Source: JAGPUQ01 sp050179115 (GTDB lineage Bacteria > Pseudomonadota > Gammaproteobacteria > Pseudomonadales > Porticoccaceae). From it: a stretch of 64,000 nt of DNA. Under the pieces are notes generated by a model that was not told the origin of the DNA, did not search any database, and worked only from the letters and a program-made list of their open reading frames with translations. The stretch is taken from the NCBI GenBank assembly GCA_050179115.1, contig JBFXFL010000006.1:1-64000 (forward strand). Reading direction: 5' to 3'. The position numbers and the translations under genes were made by a program. Positions 8,801 to 16,883 of this stretch are shown here, one piece after another (the first letter of the stretch is position 1; each line of letters starts with the position of its first letter).

Positions 8801-9616
8801 TCAGCGCTGACAGCGGGTGCAGTAGACGGTGGTGCGCTGACCGAGCCGCACTTCCCGCAGCAGGCTCCCGCATTTTTTGCACGGTTCGCCGGCGCGACCG
8901 TAGACCTGCAACTGTTGGCGAAAATACCCGGGTTTGCCATCGCCGCCGACAAAGTTCCGCAGCGTGGTGCCACCCTGGCGGATCGCGGCGCCCAGCACCG
9001 ACCTGGTCATCGCCACGACGGCTTCATAGCGCGACCGCGCAATGCGGCCCGCTGCGCGCAAAGGATGCAGTCCACTCAGGAACAGGATTTCGTTGGCGTA
9101 GATATTGCCGATGCCGACCACGACCTGACTGTCCATCAGGAAGCTCTTTACCGGCACCCGGCGCCCGCGCGAGCGGTCGTAAAGATAGTCGGCGTCGAAA
9201 GGTTCGCCCAGGGGTTCCGGCCCGAGATTGCACAGCAGCGGATGTGCAAACGGATCGCCGGTCAACCACAGCACCGCCCCGAAACGGCGCGGGTCGGTAA
9301 AGCGCAAGACACCGCCATCATGGAGCAGCAGATCGAGGTGATCATGGGGACCCGCGGCGAGCCTGGGCGCGACCATGCGCAAGCTGCCGGACATGCCCAG
9401 ATGCAGCAGCAGGTGGCCATGGTCGAGGGCAAGGAGCAGGTATTTCCCGCGGCGCTGGCCGCCATGGATGTACTGGCCGGGCAGCAGGTCCGGCAACTCC
9501 GCGGGCACCGGCCAGCGCAGCGTCGGCTGGCGCACCCGCAAGGCCGCAACGCGGCGCCCCTCCAGATGAGGCAGGATGCCGCGCAGGGTGGTTTCGACTT
9601 CCGGAAGCTCAGGCAG
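8801..9616 (-). CDS. mutM: Formamidopyrimidine-DNA glycosylase MutM with apparent CTG start
   Basis: MutM (Fpg) excises 8-oxoguanine and formamidopyrimidines. Proline 2 and glutamate 3, exposed after removal of the first residue, are the catalytic nucleophile and general acid. The frame reads LPELPEVETTLRGIL where the family has MPELPEVETT, so the codon at the initiator position is CTG (9616-9614). Upstream in the same frame there is no ATG, GTG or TTG before a TGA stop 20 codons back. A GAGG ribosome site lies 8 bases before this CTG. The 271-residue length fits the family. The C-terminal zinc finger is present as CKKCG and CTRCQR. The next in-frame start downstream (TTG at 9541) would remove the catalytic residues. 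Confidence 0.9.
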   Translation of the reverse strand: MPELPEVETTLRGILPHLEGRRVAALRVRQPTLRWPVPAELPDLLPGQYIHGGQRRGKYLLLALDHGHLLLHLGMSGSLRMVAPRLAAGPHDHLDLLLHDGGVLRFTDPRRFGAVLWLTGDPFAHPLLCNLGPEPLGEPFDADYLYDRSRGRRVPVKSFLMDSQVVVGIGNIYANEILFLSGLHPLRAAGRIARSRYEAVVAMTRSVLGAAIRQGGTTLRNFVGGDGKPGYFRQQLQVYGRAGEPCKKCGSLLREVRLGQRTTVYCTRCQR

Positions 9617-9698
9617 TGGACTGGCCTCGCATCGGTGCTGTTGACGAGGTTGGATCAGGTGGTCGGCAACGTTTCACCAAGACCTCAGCGCCGGGACA

Positions 9699-9724
9699 CA
9701 AAAAAGCCCGGGGGTGCCGGGCTT
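9699..9724 (-). terminator. Intrinsic terminator of rpmB-rpmG
   Basis: On the minus strand AGCCCGG and CCGGGCT form a stem followed directly by a run of Ts. It lies about 27 bases after the rpmG stop, and the mutM CTG start lies another 80 bases downstream. Confidence 0.85.
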
Positions 9725-9750
9725 CGTCTGCGACCCATGCCGGCGGGCGC

Positions 9751-9918
9751 TTACTTGATCTTGGCTTCCTTGTAGATCACATGCTGGCGCACGACCGGAT
9801 CGTATTTCTTCATTTCGATCTTTTCGGGCTTGGTGCGCTTGTTCTTGCTCGTGGTGTAGTAGTGCCCGGTGCCCGCGCTGGACACCAGCTTGATCAGGTC
9901 GCGATTCGATTTGGCCAT
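9751..9918 (-). CDS. rpmG: 50S ribosomal protein L33
   Basis: The short minus-strand frame from the ATG at 9918 gives 55 residues: MAKSNRDLIKLVSSAGTGHY, then YTTSKNKRTKPEKIEMKKYD and PVVRQHVIYKEAKIK. This is the cysteine-free form of L33 found in many gammaproteobacteria (KNKR...PEKIEMKKYDP motif), so it does not bind zinc. The ribosome site AGGAGG lies just upstream. It follows rpmB by 8 bp and is ended by a strong intrinsic terminator, giving the standard rpmB-rpmG operon. Confidence 0.96.
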   Translation of the reverse strand: MAKSNRDLIKLVSSAGTGHYYTTSKNKRTKPEKIEMKKYDPVVRQHVIYKEAKIK

Positions 9919-9926
9919 GCTGCCTC

Positions 9927-10163
9927 CTAGACCCTGTTGCCGCTGGCACGGAGGTCCGCAAGCACCTGCTCGATACCCAGTCGGTCGATGATCCGCAATC
10001 CCTTGGTGGATACGCGGAGCTTCACAAAACGCCGTTGGGACTCGACCCAGAATCTGTGGGTGTGCAGATTCGGTTCGAACCGGCGTCGCGTTCTGTTCTT
10101 GGCGTGGGAAACGTTATTTCCCACCATCGGGCGCTTGCCCGTGACCTGACACACTTTTGACAT
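9927..10163 (-). CDS. rpmB: 50S ribosomal protein L28
   Basis: The 78-residue product MSKVCQVTGKRPMVGNNVSH matches L28, including the NNVSHAKNRTRRRFEPNL stretch and the C-terminal GLRIIDRLGIEQVL. It is a component of the large ribosomal subunit. The gene heads the rpmB-rpmG operon; a promoter with a good -10 box is found 50-80 bp upstream, between it and radC. Confidence 0.97.
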   Translation of the reverse strand: MSKVCQVTGKRPMVGNNVSHAKNRTRRRFEPNLHTHRFWVESQRRFVKLRVSTKGLRIIDRLGIEQVLADLRASGNRV

Positions 10164-10213
10164 AACCGCCTCTGAAATCGGCGCTGTGACGCCGGCCGCG
10201 CGAGAAGGCGCGC

Positions 10214-10242
10214 TTTATACCAAAGCGGGGGGGCTAAAGCAA
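10214..10242 (-). promoter_or_regulatory. Candidate sigma-70 promoter of rpmB-rpmG
   Basis: On the minus strand TTGCTT and TATAAA are separated by exactly 17 bases. The -10 box matches 5 of 6 consensus positions. It lies about 50 bp before the rpmB start and just after the end of radC, which explains how this ribosomal operon is separated from radC. Confidence 0.6.
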
Positions 10243-10253
10243 ACCGGCGACCC

Positions 10254-10928
10254 TCACAGCAGACCGCGCTCGGCGAGGGACACCACCTCCCCGGCGCCCA
10301 CCACGAAGTGGTCGAGCAGGCGCACATCGACCAGCGCCAGTGCTTCCCGCAGCCGGGCGGTGATGCGGCGGTCGTCGGCGCTCGGCTCCGCCACGCCGGA
10401 GGGATGATTGTGGCCGACGATCAGCGCCGCGGCATTATGAAAGAGGGCGCGCCGCACCACCTCGCGCGGATGGACACTGGCGCCGTCGATGGTGCCCTGA
10501 AACAGATCCTCGGTGGCGATCAGACGATGTCGGGTGTCGAGAAACAGCACGACAAAGATTTCGCGCGAATGTCCACTCAAGTGCGCCTGCAAATACTGGG
10601 CGACGCCCGCGGGTGCCGTAAACGCATCGCCGCGCTCCAGTTGGGCACTGAAGTAGCGGCGCGCCAGTTCGAGCACGGCCTGCAACTGCACATATTTGGC
10701 GGGGCCGAGCCCCTTGCCGGCACAGAAACCCTGTTGGTCCGCCGCGAGCAGCGCGGCCAGACCGCCGAACTGGCCCAGGAGCTCCCGCGCCAGATCCACC
10801 GCGCTCTTGCCCGCGTGCCCGGTGCGCAGAAAAATGGCGAGCAACTCGGCATCGGACAGCGCCCGCGCCCCGCGCTCCAGAAGCTTTTCCCGTGGCCGTT
10901 CGCCCGCCGGCCAATGCCGAATCGCCAT
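10254..10928 (-). CDS. radC: RadC family JAB1/MPN domain protein
   Basis: The 224-residue product begins MAIRHWPAGERPREKLLERG and contains a helix-hairpin-helix-like N-terminal part and a JAMM/MPN metalloprotease-type domain with the HNHPSGVAEPSADD motif (HxH...SxxD zinc ligands). Its biochemical role is unsettled; the old link to recombination repair is doubtful. I chose the ATG at 10928 because GGAGG lies 5 bases before it; another ATG four codons earlier would place that site inside the gene. It is divergent from coaBC, the usual arrangement in this class. Confidence 0.9.
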   Translation of the reverse strand: MAIRHWPAGERPREKLLERGARALSDAELLAIFLRTGHAGKSAVDLARELLGQFGGLAALLAADQQGFCAGKGLGPAKYVQLQAVLELARRYFSAQLERGDAFTAPAGVAQYLQAHLSGHSREIFVVLFLDTRHRLIATEDLFQGTIDGASVHPREVVRRALFHNAAALIVGHNHPSGVAEPSADDRRITARLREALALVDVRLLDHFVVGAGEVVSLAERGLL

Positions 10929-10999
10929 CCTGACCTCCATGTCCGGTAAAATCCCTGCTCGGTGCTATCTTACGCATTCACCAGCAATAAAGGGACGGC

Positions 11000-12238
11000 A
11001 TGGGGACTCTCGCCAACAAACGCGTGGTACTGGGCGTCACCGGCGGCATCGCGGCCTACAAAAGCGCCGAACTGCTGCGCCGGCTGCAGACCGCCGGCGC
11101 GGAAGTGCGGGTGGTGATGACCGCCGCCGCCACCGAGTTCGTCACGCCGCTTACCTTTCAGGCACTGTCCGGCCATCCCGTCCATCTGGATCTGCTCGAT
11201 CCCGCCGCCGAGGCGGCGATGGGTCACATCGCCCTTGCCCGCTGGGCGGACGTCATTCTGGTGGCGCCGGCGAGCGCGGATTTCATCGCCCGTTTGGCGC
11301 AGGGTGAGGGTGGCGATCTGCTGACCACGCTCTGTCTCGCCAGCATCGGGCCGGTGGCGGTGGCGCCGGCGATGAACCAGGCCATGTGGGCAAAACCTGC
11401 AACCGCCGCCAATGTACGCACCCTGCGCGACCGCGGCATCCGCGTGTTCGGGCCGGCGGCGGGCTATCAGGCCTGTGGCGACGTTGGCGCGGGACGCATG
11501 GAGGAGCCCGACATGCTGGTGCTTGGCGTGGCGGAACTCTTCGCGACCGGAACCCTGGAGGGCCGCAAGGTGGTGATCACCGCGGGGCCCACGCAGGAGG
11601 CCATCGACCCGGTGCGCTATCTGTCCAATCACAGCTCCGGCAAGATGGGTTACGCCCTCGCCGAAGCGGCCCGCGAGGCGGGCGCCGATACGGTGCTCAT
11701 CAGCGGTCCGGTGGCGCTGACGGTTCCGGCCCGGGTGCGCTGCGTCAAGGTCACCAGTGCCGCCGAGATGCTCGCCGCCAGCCTGGCTGAAGTTGCCGAT
11801 GCCGATCTGTTCATCGCCGCCGCCGCAGTCGCGGATTACCGGCCCCGCACGGTTGCCAGCCAGAAAATCAAGAAATCCCGGGAAACCCTGACCATCGAAC
11901 TCGAACCCAATCCGGATATCGTCGCCACGGTGGCGATGCTGCCCGAGCGCCCCTTTGTGGTCGGGTTCGCCGCGGAGACGGAAAATCTCCTCGACAATGC
12001 GCGCTCCAAGCTGCTCCGCAAGGGACTTGACCTGGTGATCGCCAACGACGTGTCGGATACGGCGATCGGTTTCGGCAGCGACGATAATCAGGTGCTGTTG
12101 ATTTCCGCGCTCGAAACCCTGCGCCCGCCGCGGATGAACAAATCTCCCCTGGCGCGCCTGTTGATCGACCATATCGCTGCCCTGATGCGCACCGGCGGCA
12201 CCGGCTACCCGGCACCCGAACGGGAGATTCTGGTTTGA
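11000..12238 (+). CDS. coaBC: Bifunctional phosphopantothenoylcysteine decarboxylase/phosphopantothenate-cysteine ligase
   Basis: CoaBC adds cysteine to 4'-phosphopantothenate and decarboxylates the product, in coenzyme A synthesis. The 412-residue protein has an N-terminal flavoprotein domain starting VVLGVTGGIAAYKSAELLRR, with GHIALARWAD carrying the catalytic His and PAMNQAMW the substrate clamp. The C-terminal ligase domain begins near residue 190 with VVITAGPTQEAIDPVRYLSN and has IAAAAVADYRP. It overlaps algC by four bases (TTGA). In many relatives a dut gene lies between coaBC and algC; here it is missing. Confidence 0.96.
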   Translation: MGTLANKRVVLGVTGGIAAYKSAELLRRLQTAGAEVRVVMTAAATEFVTPLTFQALSGHPVHLDLLDPAAEAAMGHIALARWADVILVAPASADFIARLAQGEGGDLLTTLCLASIGPVAVAPAMNQAMWAKPATAANVRTLRDRGIRVFGPAAGYQACGDVGAGRMEEPDMLVLGVAELFATGTLEGRKVVITAGPTQEAIDPVRYLSNHSSGKMGYALAEAAREAGADTVLISGPVALTVPARVRCVKVTSAAEMLAASLAEVADADLFIAAAAVADYRPRTVASQKIKKSRETLTIELEPNPDIVATVAMLPERPFVVGFAAETENLLDNARSKLLRKGLDLVIANDVSDTAIGFGSDDNQVLLISALETLRPPRMNKSPLARLLIDHIAALMRTGGTGYPAPEREILV

Positions 12239-14631
12239 CCGGCGTCATCCACAGCCTGGTCAGCCTGCTCAAGCGCCCGGACTTTCTGTTGGCAGCGGTG
12301 GTGTTGCTCGCGGTGCCATTGCCGGTCGGCAACTGGCTGCGCGCAGCCCTGGTGACCGAACCCCAGGCGGCTGCCGCCGCACACACCGCCCATGCCACGG
12401 CCGATGTTGCCGCCGCGGCTGTTGCCGATGCGGTTGCGCGCTGGCGCATCACGCTGTCCACGATCGCCGCCCGGGACAGTACGCGCGCGGCGCTGGCGGC
12501 CGCCGGTACCAATACCGCCAGGTTGCAGTTGGCTACTGAATTTCCCGACGCCATTGAGGTGATCGCGACGGCCCGGGCCGAGTTCCTGCCGGCCACAGCA
12601 TTCGTCGCCCAGCAGTTGGTACGCAACGCGCTTTCGGGCACCGCGTTTGCGATTACCGCCCTGAAGCCGGACGCCACCCAGTGGCAGCTCATCCTGGCCG
12701 CGCAGATCCCCGACACCGGGCAGCCGCGCGGCGCCCTCCTGGTCGTGCTCCCCATGACGGCGCTTGAGCGCGCGGTCGTGTTCGATCAGTCGCGCAGTCA
12801 GTTGACGCTCGTCCAGCAGTCGCCAGGCGTTGCACCACAGGCCATCATGACCCTGGGATCCGGCACGCAGGCCCCGGTCATGGCTCCGATCCCCCATATT
12901 CCCGGCTGGCAGGCGTCGGTCCGGTTATCGGACAGCGCAGCGGCGGAACACGCAGCTCCCGGGCTGGCGCTCGCGGCCACGCTCATCCCCTGGTTAGTCG
13001 CCATCGCCGCGTTGGTCGTCTGCGGGCGCTCACTGATGCGACGCGGCGTGGCCCGCACCCCACCACCGGATCCTGCCACAGTACCATCCGGGGTGCGCCG
13101 CACGGCCGTCATCACTGCGCGGGAACTGGACCCTGCTGCTCCACCGCCGCCCCCCGCGCAGGATTCGCCGGCGCCCGCGCCGCAGCCGGGAACCAAGCCC
13201 CAGGCGGCCAGCACCGCTACCGTCGAAGCTGCGGGTGTCCCAGCCACGGAACCCGAGGCCTTCGCGCCAGTTGTCTTTCGCGATTACGACATTCGTGGCG
13301 CAAGCGGGAACCACATTTCCCCCGCCTTCGCGAACGCGCTGGGCAAAACCCTGGGCAGCCGGGTGCGGGATCGCGCTGGCTGTCGCGTCGCAGTGGGCCG
13401 CGACGGTCGCATCAGCAGCCCCACGCTCTGCGCTGCCCTGATCGACGGTCTGCTCGCCACCGGTTGCGAGGTCGTTGACGTGGGGATGGTGCCCACGCCG
13501 GTGTTGTACTTCGCCGCCGGGCGTCTCCAGGCCATTGATGCGGCGGTCATGGTGACGGCGAGCCACAATCCCGCCGGCGACAACGGCTTCAAGATCATGC
13601 TTGGCCGCGATGTGCTGCAGGGCGAAGCCTTGCAGGAACTGCGTAGAGGCATGCTGGCGCGTGATTGGCGCGAAGGGACGGGGATTCATTCGTCAGCCGA
13701 TGTGCGCGATGACTACATCAACGCGGTGCTCAGCGACATCAAGACGCGGACTCCGCTGTCCGTGGTGATCGATTGCGGTAACGGGGTCGCCGGCGACATC
13801 ACACCGCGCCTGCTGGAGGCGCTGGGCTGCAATCCCATCCCGCTCTACTGCGACATCGACGGGACCTTTCCGCAGCACCCCCCAGACCCTACCCGTCCGG
13901 CCAATCTGGAGGACTTGCGAAAGGTGGTCGCCGGCACCGGAGCGGATCTGGGCATTGCCCTCGATGGCGATGGCGATCGCCTGGTGGCGGTGAGCGGCAG
14001 CGGCCGCATCGTCTGGCCGGACGAACTGCTGATGATCTTTGCGCGCGACATTCTGCCCAGCCACTCCGGCGCCGATGTGGTGTTTGATGTCAAATCGACA
14101 CGCCGGTTGACCAACCTGGTCAACGGTTACGGCGGACGGGCCGTCATGCACCGCACCGGCCACTCCCATATCCGCGCGAAAGTCGCCGAGCTGAAAGCGC
14201 CCCTCGGCGGGGAATTCAGTGGTCATATCTTTTTTGGCGATCGCTGGTTTGGATTCGACGACGCACTCTATGCCGCGGCGCGTCTGATCGAGATACTGAG
14301 TCGCCGTGAGCAGAGCCTGGACAGCGTGCTCGCCGCTTTCGAAACCTCCGTTGCCACGGCTGAAATTCGCCTGCCGGTGAGCGAAGCGGACAAGTTCGCC
14401 CTGATCGAACGCATCCGGGCTGCGGCTACTTTCGATGATGCCGAAATCAACGCAATCGATGGGTTGCGGGTGGAATTCGCCGCTGGCTGGGGACTGATTC
14501 GGGCCTCCAATACCGAATCCGCCGTTTCGATGCGCTTCGAGGCGGACGATGCGCAGCAATTGGGAGCCATCCAGCAGCGGTTCCGCACCCTGCTTGAAGC
14601 GGTCGCCCCTGAGCTTGCCGATAAATTCTGA
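12235..14631 (+). CDS. algC: Phosphomannomutase/phosphoglucomutase AlgC, long membrane-anchored form
   Basis: AlgC interconverts 6- and 1-phosphates of mannose and glucose for LPS, exopolysaccharide and nucleotide-sugar synthesis. The 798-residue product has an N-terminal extension of about 345 residues: a membrane helix at 17-36, an Ala-rich periplasmic-like domain, a second helix near 246-262, and a Pro/Ala-rich linker (about 275-340). The enzyme domain starts at FRDYDIRG and shows the phosphoserine loop TASHNPAGDNGFK with Ser at about 443, the metal loop DGDGDR near 577-582, GGEFSGH for sugar binding and RASNTESAVSMRFE for phosphate. Start is TTG, overlapping the coaBC stop. The long form occurs in several Pseudomonas-like lineages. 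The function of the extension is not known to me. Confidence 0.92.
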   Translation: MTGVIHSLVSLLKRPDFLLAAVVLLAVPLPVGNWLRAALVTEPQAAAAAHTAHATADVAAAAVADAVARWRITLSTIAARDSTRAALAAAGTNTARLQLATEFPDAIEVIATARAEFLPATAFVAQQLVRNALSGTAFAITALKPDATQWQLILAAQIPDTGQPRGALLVVLPMTALERAVVFDQSRSQLTLVQQSPGVAPQAIMTLGSGTQAPVMAPIPHIPGWQASVRLSDSAAAEHAAPGLALAATLIPWLVAIAALVVCGRSLMRRGVARTPPPDPATVPSGVRRTAVITARELDPAAPPPPPAQDSPAPAPQPGTKPQAASTATVEAAGVPATEPEAFAPVVFRDYDIRGASGNHISPAFANALGKTLGSRVRDRAGCRVAVGRDGRISSPTLCAALIDGLLATGCEVVDVGMVPTPVLYFAAGRLQAIDAAVMVTASHNPAGDNGFKIMLGRDVLQGEALQELRRGMLARDWREGTGIHSSADVRDDYINAVLSDIKTRTPLSVVIDCGNGVAGDITPRLLEALGCNPIPLYCDIDGTFPQHPPDPTRPANLEDLRKVVAGTGADLGIALDGDGDRLVAVSGSGRIVWPDELLMIFARDILPSHSGADVVFDVKSTRRLTNLVNGYGGRAVMHRTGHSHIRAKVAELKAPLGGEFSGHIFFGDRWFGFDDALYAAARLIEILSRREQSLDSVLAAFETSVATAEIRLPVSEADKFALIERIRAAATFDDAEINAIDGLRVEFAAGWGLIRASNTESAVSMRFEADDAQQLGAIQQRFRTLLEAVAPELADKF

Positions 14632-14662
14632 CATCCATTCACTGACCCGCGGTGGTTTCGAT

Positions 14663-15631
14663 ATGCCCCTATCCCGTGAACGAAAGTCCCGTGACCGGAA
14701 GTCCCGAGAACAGAAGGATGTCCCCTTGGCCGGCGACCGCGCCAGGGACATCGCCCGGGTGCTCACCGAAGCCTTGCCCTATATTCAGAAATTCACCGGC
14801 AAAACGGTGGTCGTCAAATTCGGCGGCAACGCCATGGTGGACGAAAATCTCAAGCGCAGCTTCGCCCGCGACATCGTGCTGATGCGGCTGGTCGGCATCA
14901 ATCCGGTGGTGGTGCACGGTGGCGGTCCCCAGATCGGCAAGCTGCTGGGACAGCTCGGGATCGAGTCCAGTTTCGTGGACGGCATGCGCGTCACCGACAG
15001 CAAAACCATGGACGTGGTGGAGATGGTGCTGGGCGCCGCAGTGAACAAGGAAATCGTGGGCCTCATCAACGACGCCGGCGGGCGCGCGGTGGGTATCACC
15101 GGCAAGGACGGCGGGCTGATTCAGGCCACCAAACTGATGGTCACCCGCAAGACCCCCGACATGGAAGCCCCCGAGATCATCGACATCGGTCATGTCGGTG
15201 AAGTATCGGCGATCAACACCGATGTCATCGATATGCTCACCCGGGGCGGCTTTATCCCGGTGATTGCGCCCATCGGCGCCGGGCCTGGCGGCGCGTCCTA
15301 CAATATCAACGCGGATCTGGTCGCCGGCAAGCTGGCGGAAGTGATGGGCGCGGAAAAGCTCATGCTCCTCACCGATGTCCCGGGTCTGCTCGACGCCGAC
15401 GGCAAGGTGCTGACCGGACTGTCGCCGAGTGAAGTGGAAGATCTGATCGACGCAGGCGTGATTTACGGCGGCATGTTGCCGAAGATTCGCTGCGCCCTGG
15501 CGGCGGTCGCCAATTCCGTGACCAGCGCGCACATCGTTGACGGTCGGGTCGAGCATGCCGTGCTGCTCGAGATTTTTACCGACATCGGCGTCGGTACACT
15601 GATCACCAGCGCCATCGCCGCATCCGCATGA
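14663..15631 (+). CDS. argB: Acetylglutamate kinase ArgB
   Basis: ArgB phosphorylates N-acetylglutamate, the second step of arginine synthesis. The product (322 residues) shows VVVKFGGNAMVDENL, VVHGGGPQIGKLL and the ATP-binding C-terminal region with KIRCALAAVANSVTSAHI. I chose the ATG at 14663, 31 bp after algC. The first 25 residues are charged and contain a direct repeat (RKSRDRKSRE) not found in typical ArgB; the conserved part begins at RARDIARVLTEALPYIQKF, so this is either a lineage-specific extension or a translated leader. Its stop overlaps the slmA start as ATGA. Confidence 0.94.
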   Translation: MPLSRERKSRDRKSREQKDVPLAGDRARDIARVLTEALPYIQKFTGKTVVVKFGGNAMVDENLKRSFARDIVLMRLVGINPVVVHGGGPQIGKLLGQLGIESSFVDGMRVTDSKTMDVVEMVLGAAVNKEIVGLINDAGGRAVGITGKDGGLIQATKLMVTRKTPDMEAPEIIDIGHVGEVSAINTDVIDMLTRGGFIPVIAPIGAGPGGASYNINADLVAGKLAEVMGAEKLMLLTDVPGLLDADGKVLTGLSPSEVEDLIDAGVIYGGMLPKIRCALAAVANSVTSAHIVDGRVEHAVLLEIFTDIGVGTLITSAIAASA

Positions 15632-16263
15632 CGCGGGTGAATCGCAACTCCGGCCGCCGCCAGGAAATTCTCGAAGCCCTGGCCAACATGTTGCACGCGA
15701 CACCGGGCGGAAAAATTACGACGGCCGCGCTGGCGCGGGAGCTAGGGGTTTCCGAAGCGGCCCTGTACCGGCATTTTCCCAGCAAGGCCAGGATGCTCGA
15801 AGGTCTCCTCGAATTTACCGAGGAAACCCTGTTCACGCGCATCCGGATAATCCTCGATGAAGTGCCGGGAGCAATGGACCGCCTGCATCAGATCGCTTCA
15901 TTGGTGCTGGTGTTCGCCGAACGCAACCCCGGTATTGCGCCTTTGCTGACCGGCGACGCCCTGACCGGTGAAACCGCGCGGCTGCGTGAGCGCGTCGGTC
16001 AGTTGTACGACCGTCTGGAAACCCAGCTCCGGCAGATCCTGCGCGAAGGCGAACTGCGCGAGCAGTTGCGGACCATCCTTACCCCATCCGCAACGGCGGA
16101 ATGCGTATTGGCTCTGATGGAGGGCAAGCTGCGGCAGTTCGTGCGTTCGGACTTCGCCCGCCGGCCTACCGAGCACTGGCCGGAGCAGTGGCAGGCACTG
16201 GCGCCGGCGCTGTTTGCGCCGCCGCGGCAGCCGCTGCCGGATGAGCATTTTTCAACTCCGTGA
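15628..16263 (+). CDS. slmA: Nucleoid occlusion factor SlmA, TetR family
   Basis: SlmA binds specific chromosomal sites and blocks FtsZ ring assembly over the nucleoid. The 211-residue product has an N-terminal TetR-type helix-turn-helix (KITTAALARELGVSEAALYR, residues 29-48, then HFPSKARMLEGLL) and a helical C-terminal domain with the LLTGDALTGE segment typical of SlmA. Position after argB is the conserved location. The last 98 bases overlap, on the other strand, the 3' end of the DUF4124 gene. Confidence 0.92.
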   Translation: MTRVNRNSGRRQEILEALANMLHATPGGKITTAALARELGVSEAALYRHFPSKARMLEGLLEFTEETLFTRIRIILDEVPGAMDRLHQIASLVLVFAERNPGIAPLLTGDALTGETARLRERVGQLYDRLETQLRQILREGELREQLRTILTPSATAECVLALMEGKLRQFVRSDFARRPTEHWPEQWQALAPALFAPPRQPLPDEHFSTP

Positions 16264-16858
16264 AGCGTGCGGTGTACTCCGCGTAGAGTTGCTCGATCTC
16301 GGTGTGCTGAAGCTCGTGTTCGGCCAGACGCTTGCGGGCCAGCTCCAGCTTCTGATTCAGACCTTTTAGTTCTTCGAGGAGCTTGGCGGGCACCGGTTTG
16401 CCGCCGCGCTGCGCGTCGGCGGCGCTGTCCTCCGTCGCCACGCGCTGACGCTCGATCTCCTCGATGCGCACTTTGTCGATGCCGATTTCGCGTTCCACCT
16501 CTTGCAGCCGCCGCGCCTTCACCGCTTCGATATCGGCCACCGTGCTGTAGCTGCTCAACAGATAGCGGTCGATCTTTTCCTGATGCTCGGTGCGAACCGG
16601 CGCGGACTCGGGAGGCTCTCCCGAAGGAGTCTTGTCACCGCTCGGGGCGACGGTTTCCAGAACCCTGCCATCCGGGGCCAGGATTTCGTAGCCGCTCTGG
16701 GCGGCATGCGCCGGCACCGTGTGGTCGATGACCATGACACCCTGGGCATTGCGGTAGCGGTAGAGATTGGCCGCATCGGCAGGGAACACGGTCAGCAGCC
16801 ACAGGCCGACTAGTGCGCCGGCTGCCGCACGCGCCGTCTGGATTGGTCGCCCGTTCAC
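16166..16858 (-). CDS. DUF4124 domain secreted protein
   Basis: The 230-residue product has a signal peptide (about residues 1-27, ending FPADAA) followed directly by the DUF4124 motif NLYRYRNAQGVMVIDHTVP. A charged, heptad-like segment (about 75-195) rich in Glu, Arg and Leu suggests a coiled coil. I chose the GTG at 16858, preceded by AGAGAATG, as it gives a proper signal peptide; the frame is open further upstream into pyrE. Roughly the last 30 residues are Ala/Pro-rich low complexity and lie antisense to the slmA 3' end, so this tail may be a recent extension. Function unknown; presumably periplasmic. Confidence 0.82.
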   Translation of the reverse strand: MNGRPIQTARAAAGALVGLWLLTVFPADAANLYRYRNAQGVMVIDHTVPAHAAQSGYEILAPDGRVLETVAPSGDKTPSGEPPESAPVRTEHQEKIDRYLLSSYSTVADIEAVKARRLQEVEREIGIDKVRIEEIERQRVATEDSAADAQRGGKPVPAKLLEELKGLNQKLELARKRLAEHELQHTEIEQLYAEYTARFTELKNAHPAAAAAAAQTAPAPVPATAPASAR

Positions 16859-16883
16859 CGTTTCATTCTCTTTTTTCTCATGG

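Noticed and set aside
10970..12172. A 400-residue minus-strand open frame opposite coaBC
   Set aside because: It is an antisense shadow in GC-rich DNA; the composition is His/Gly/Arg-rich without any motif, while the plus strand holds a clear CoaBC.
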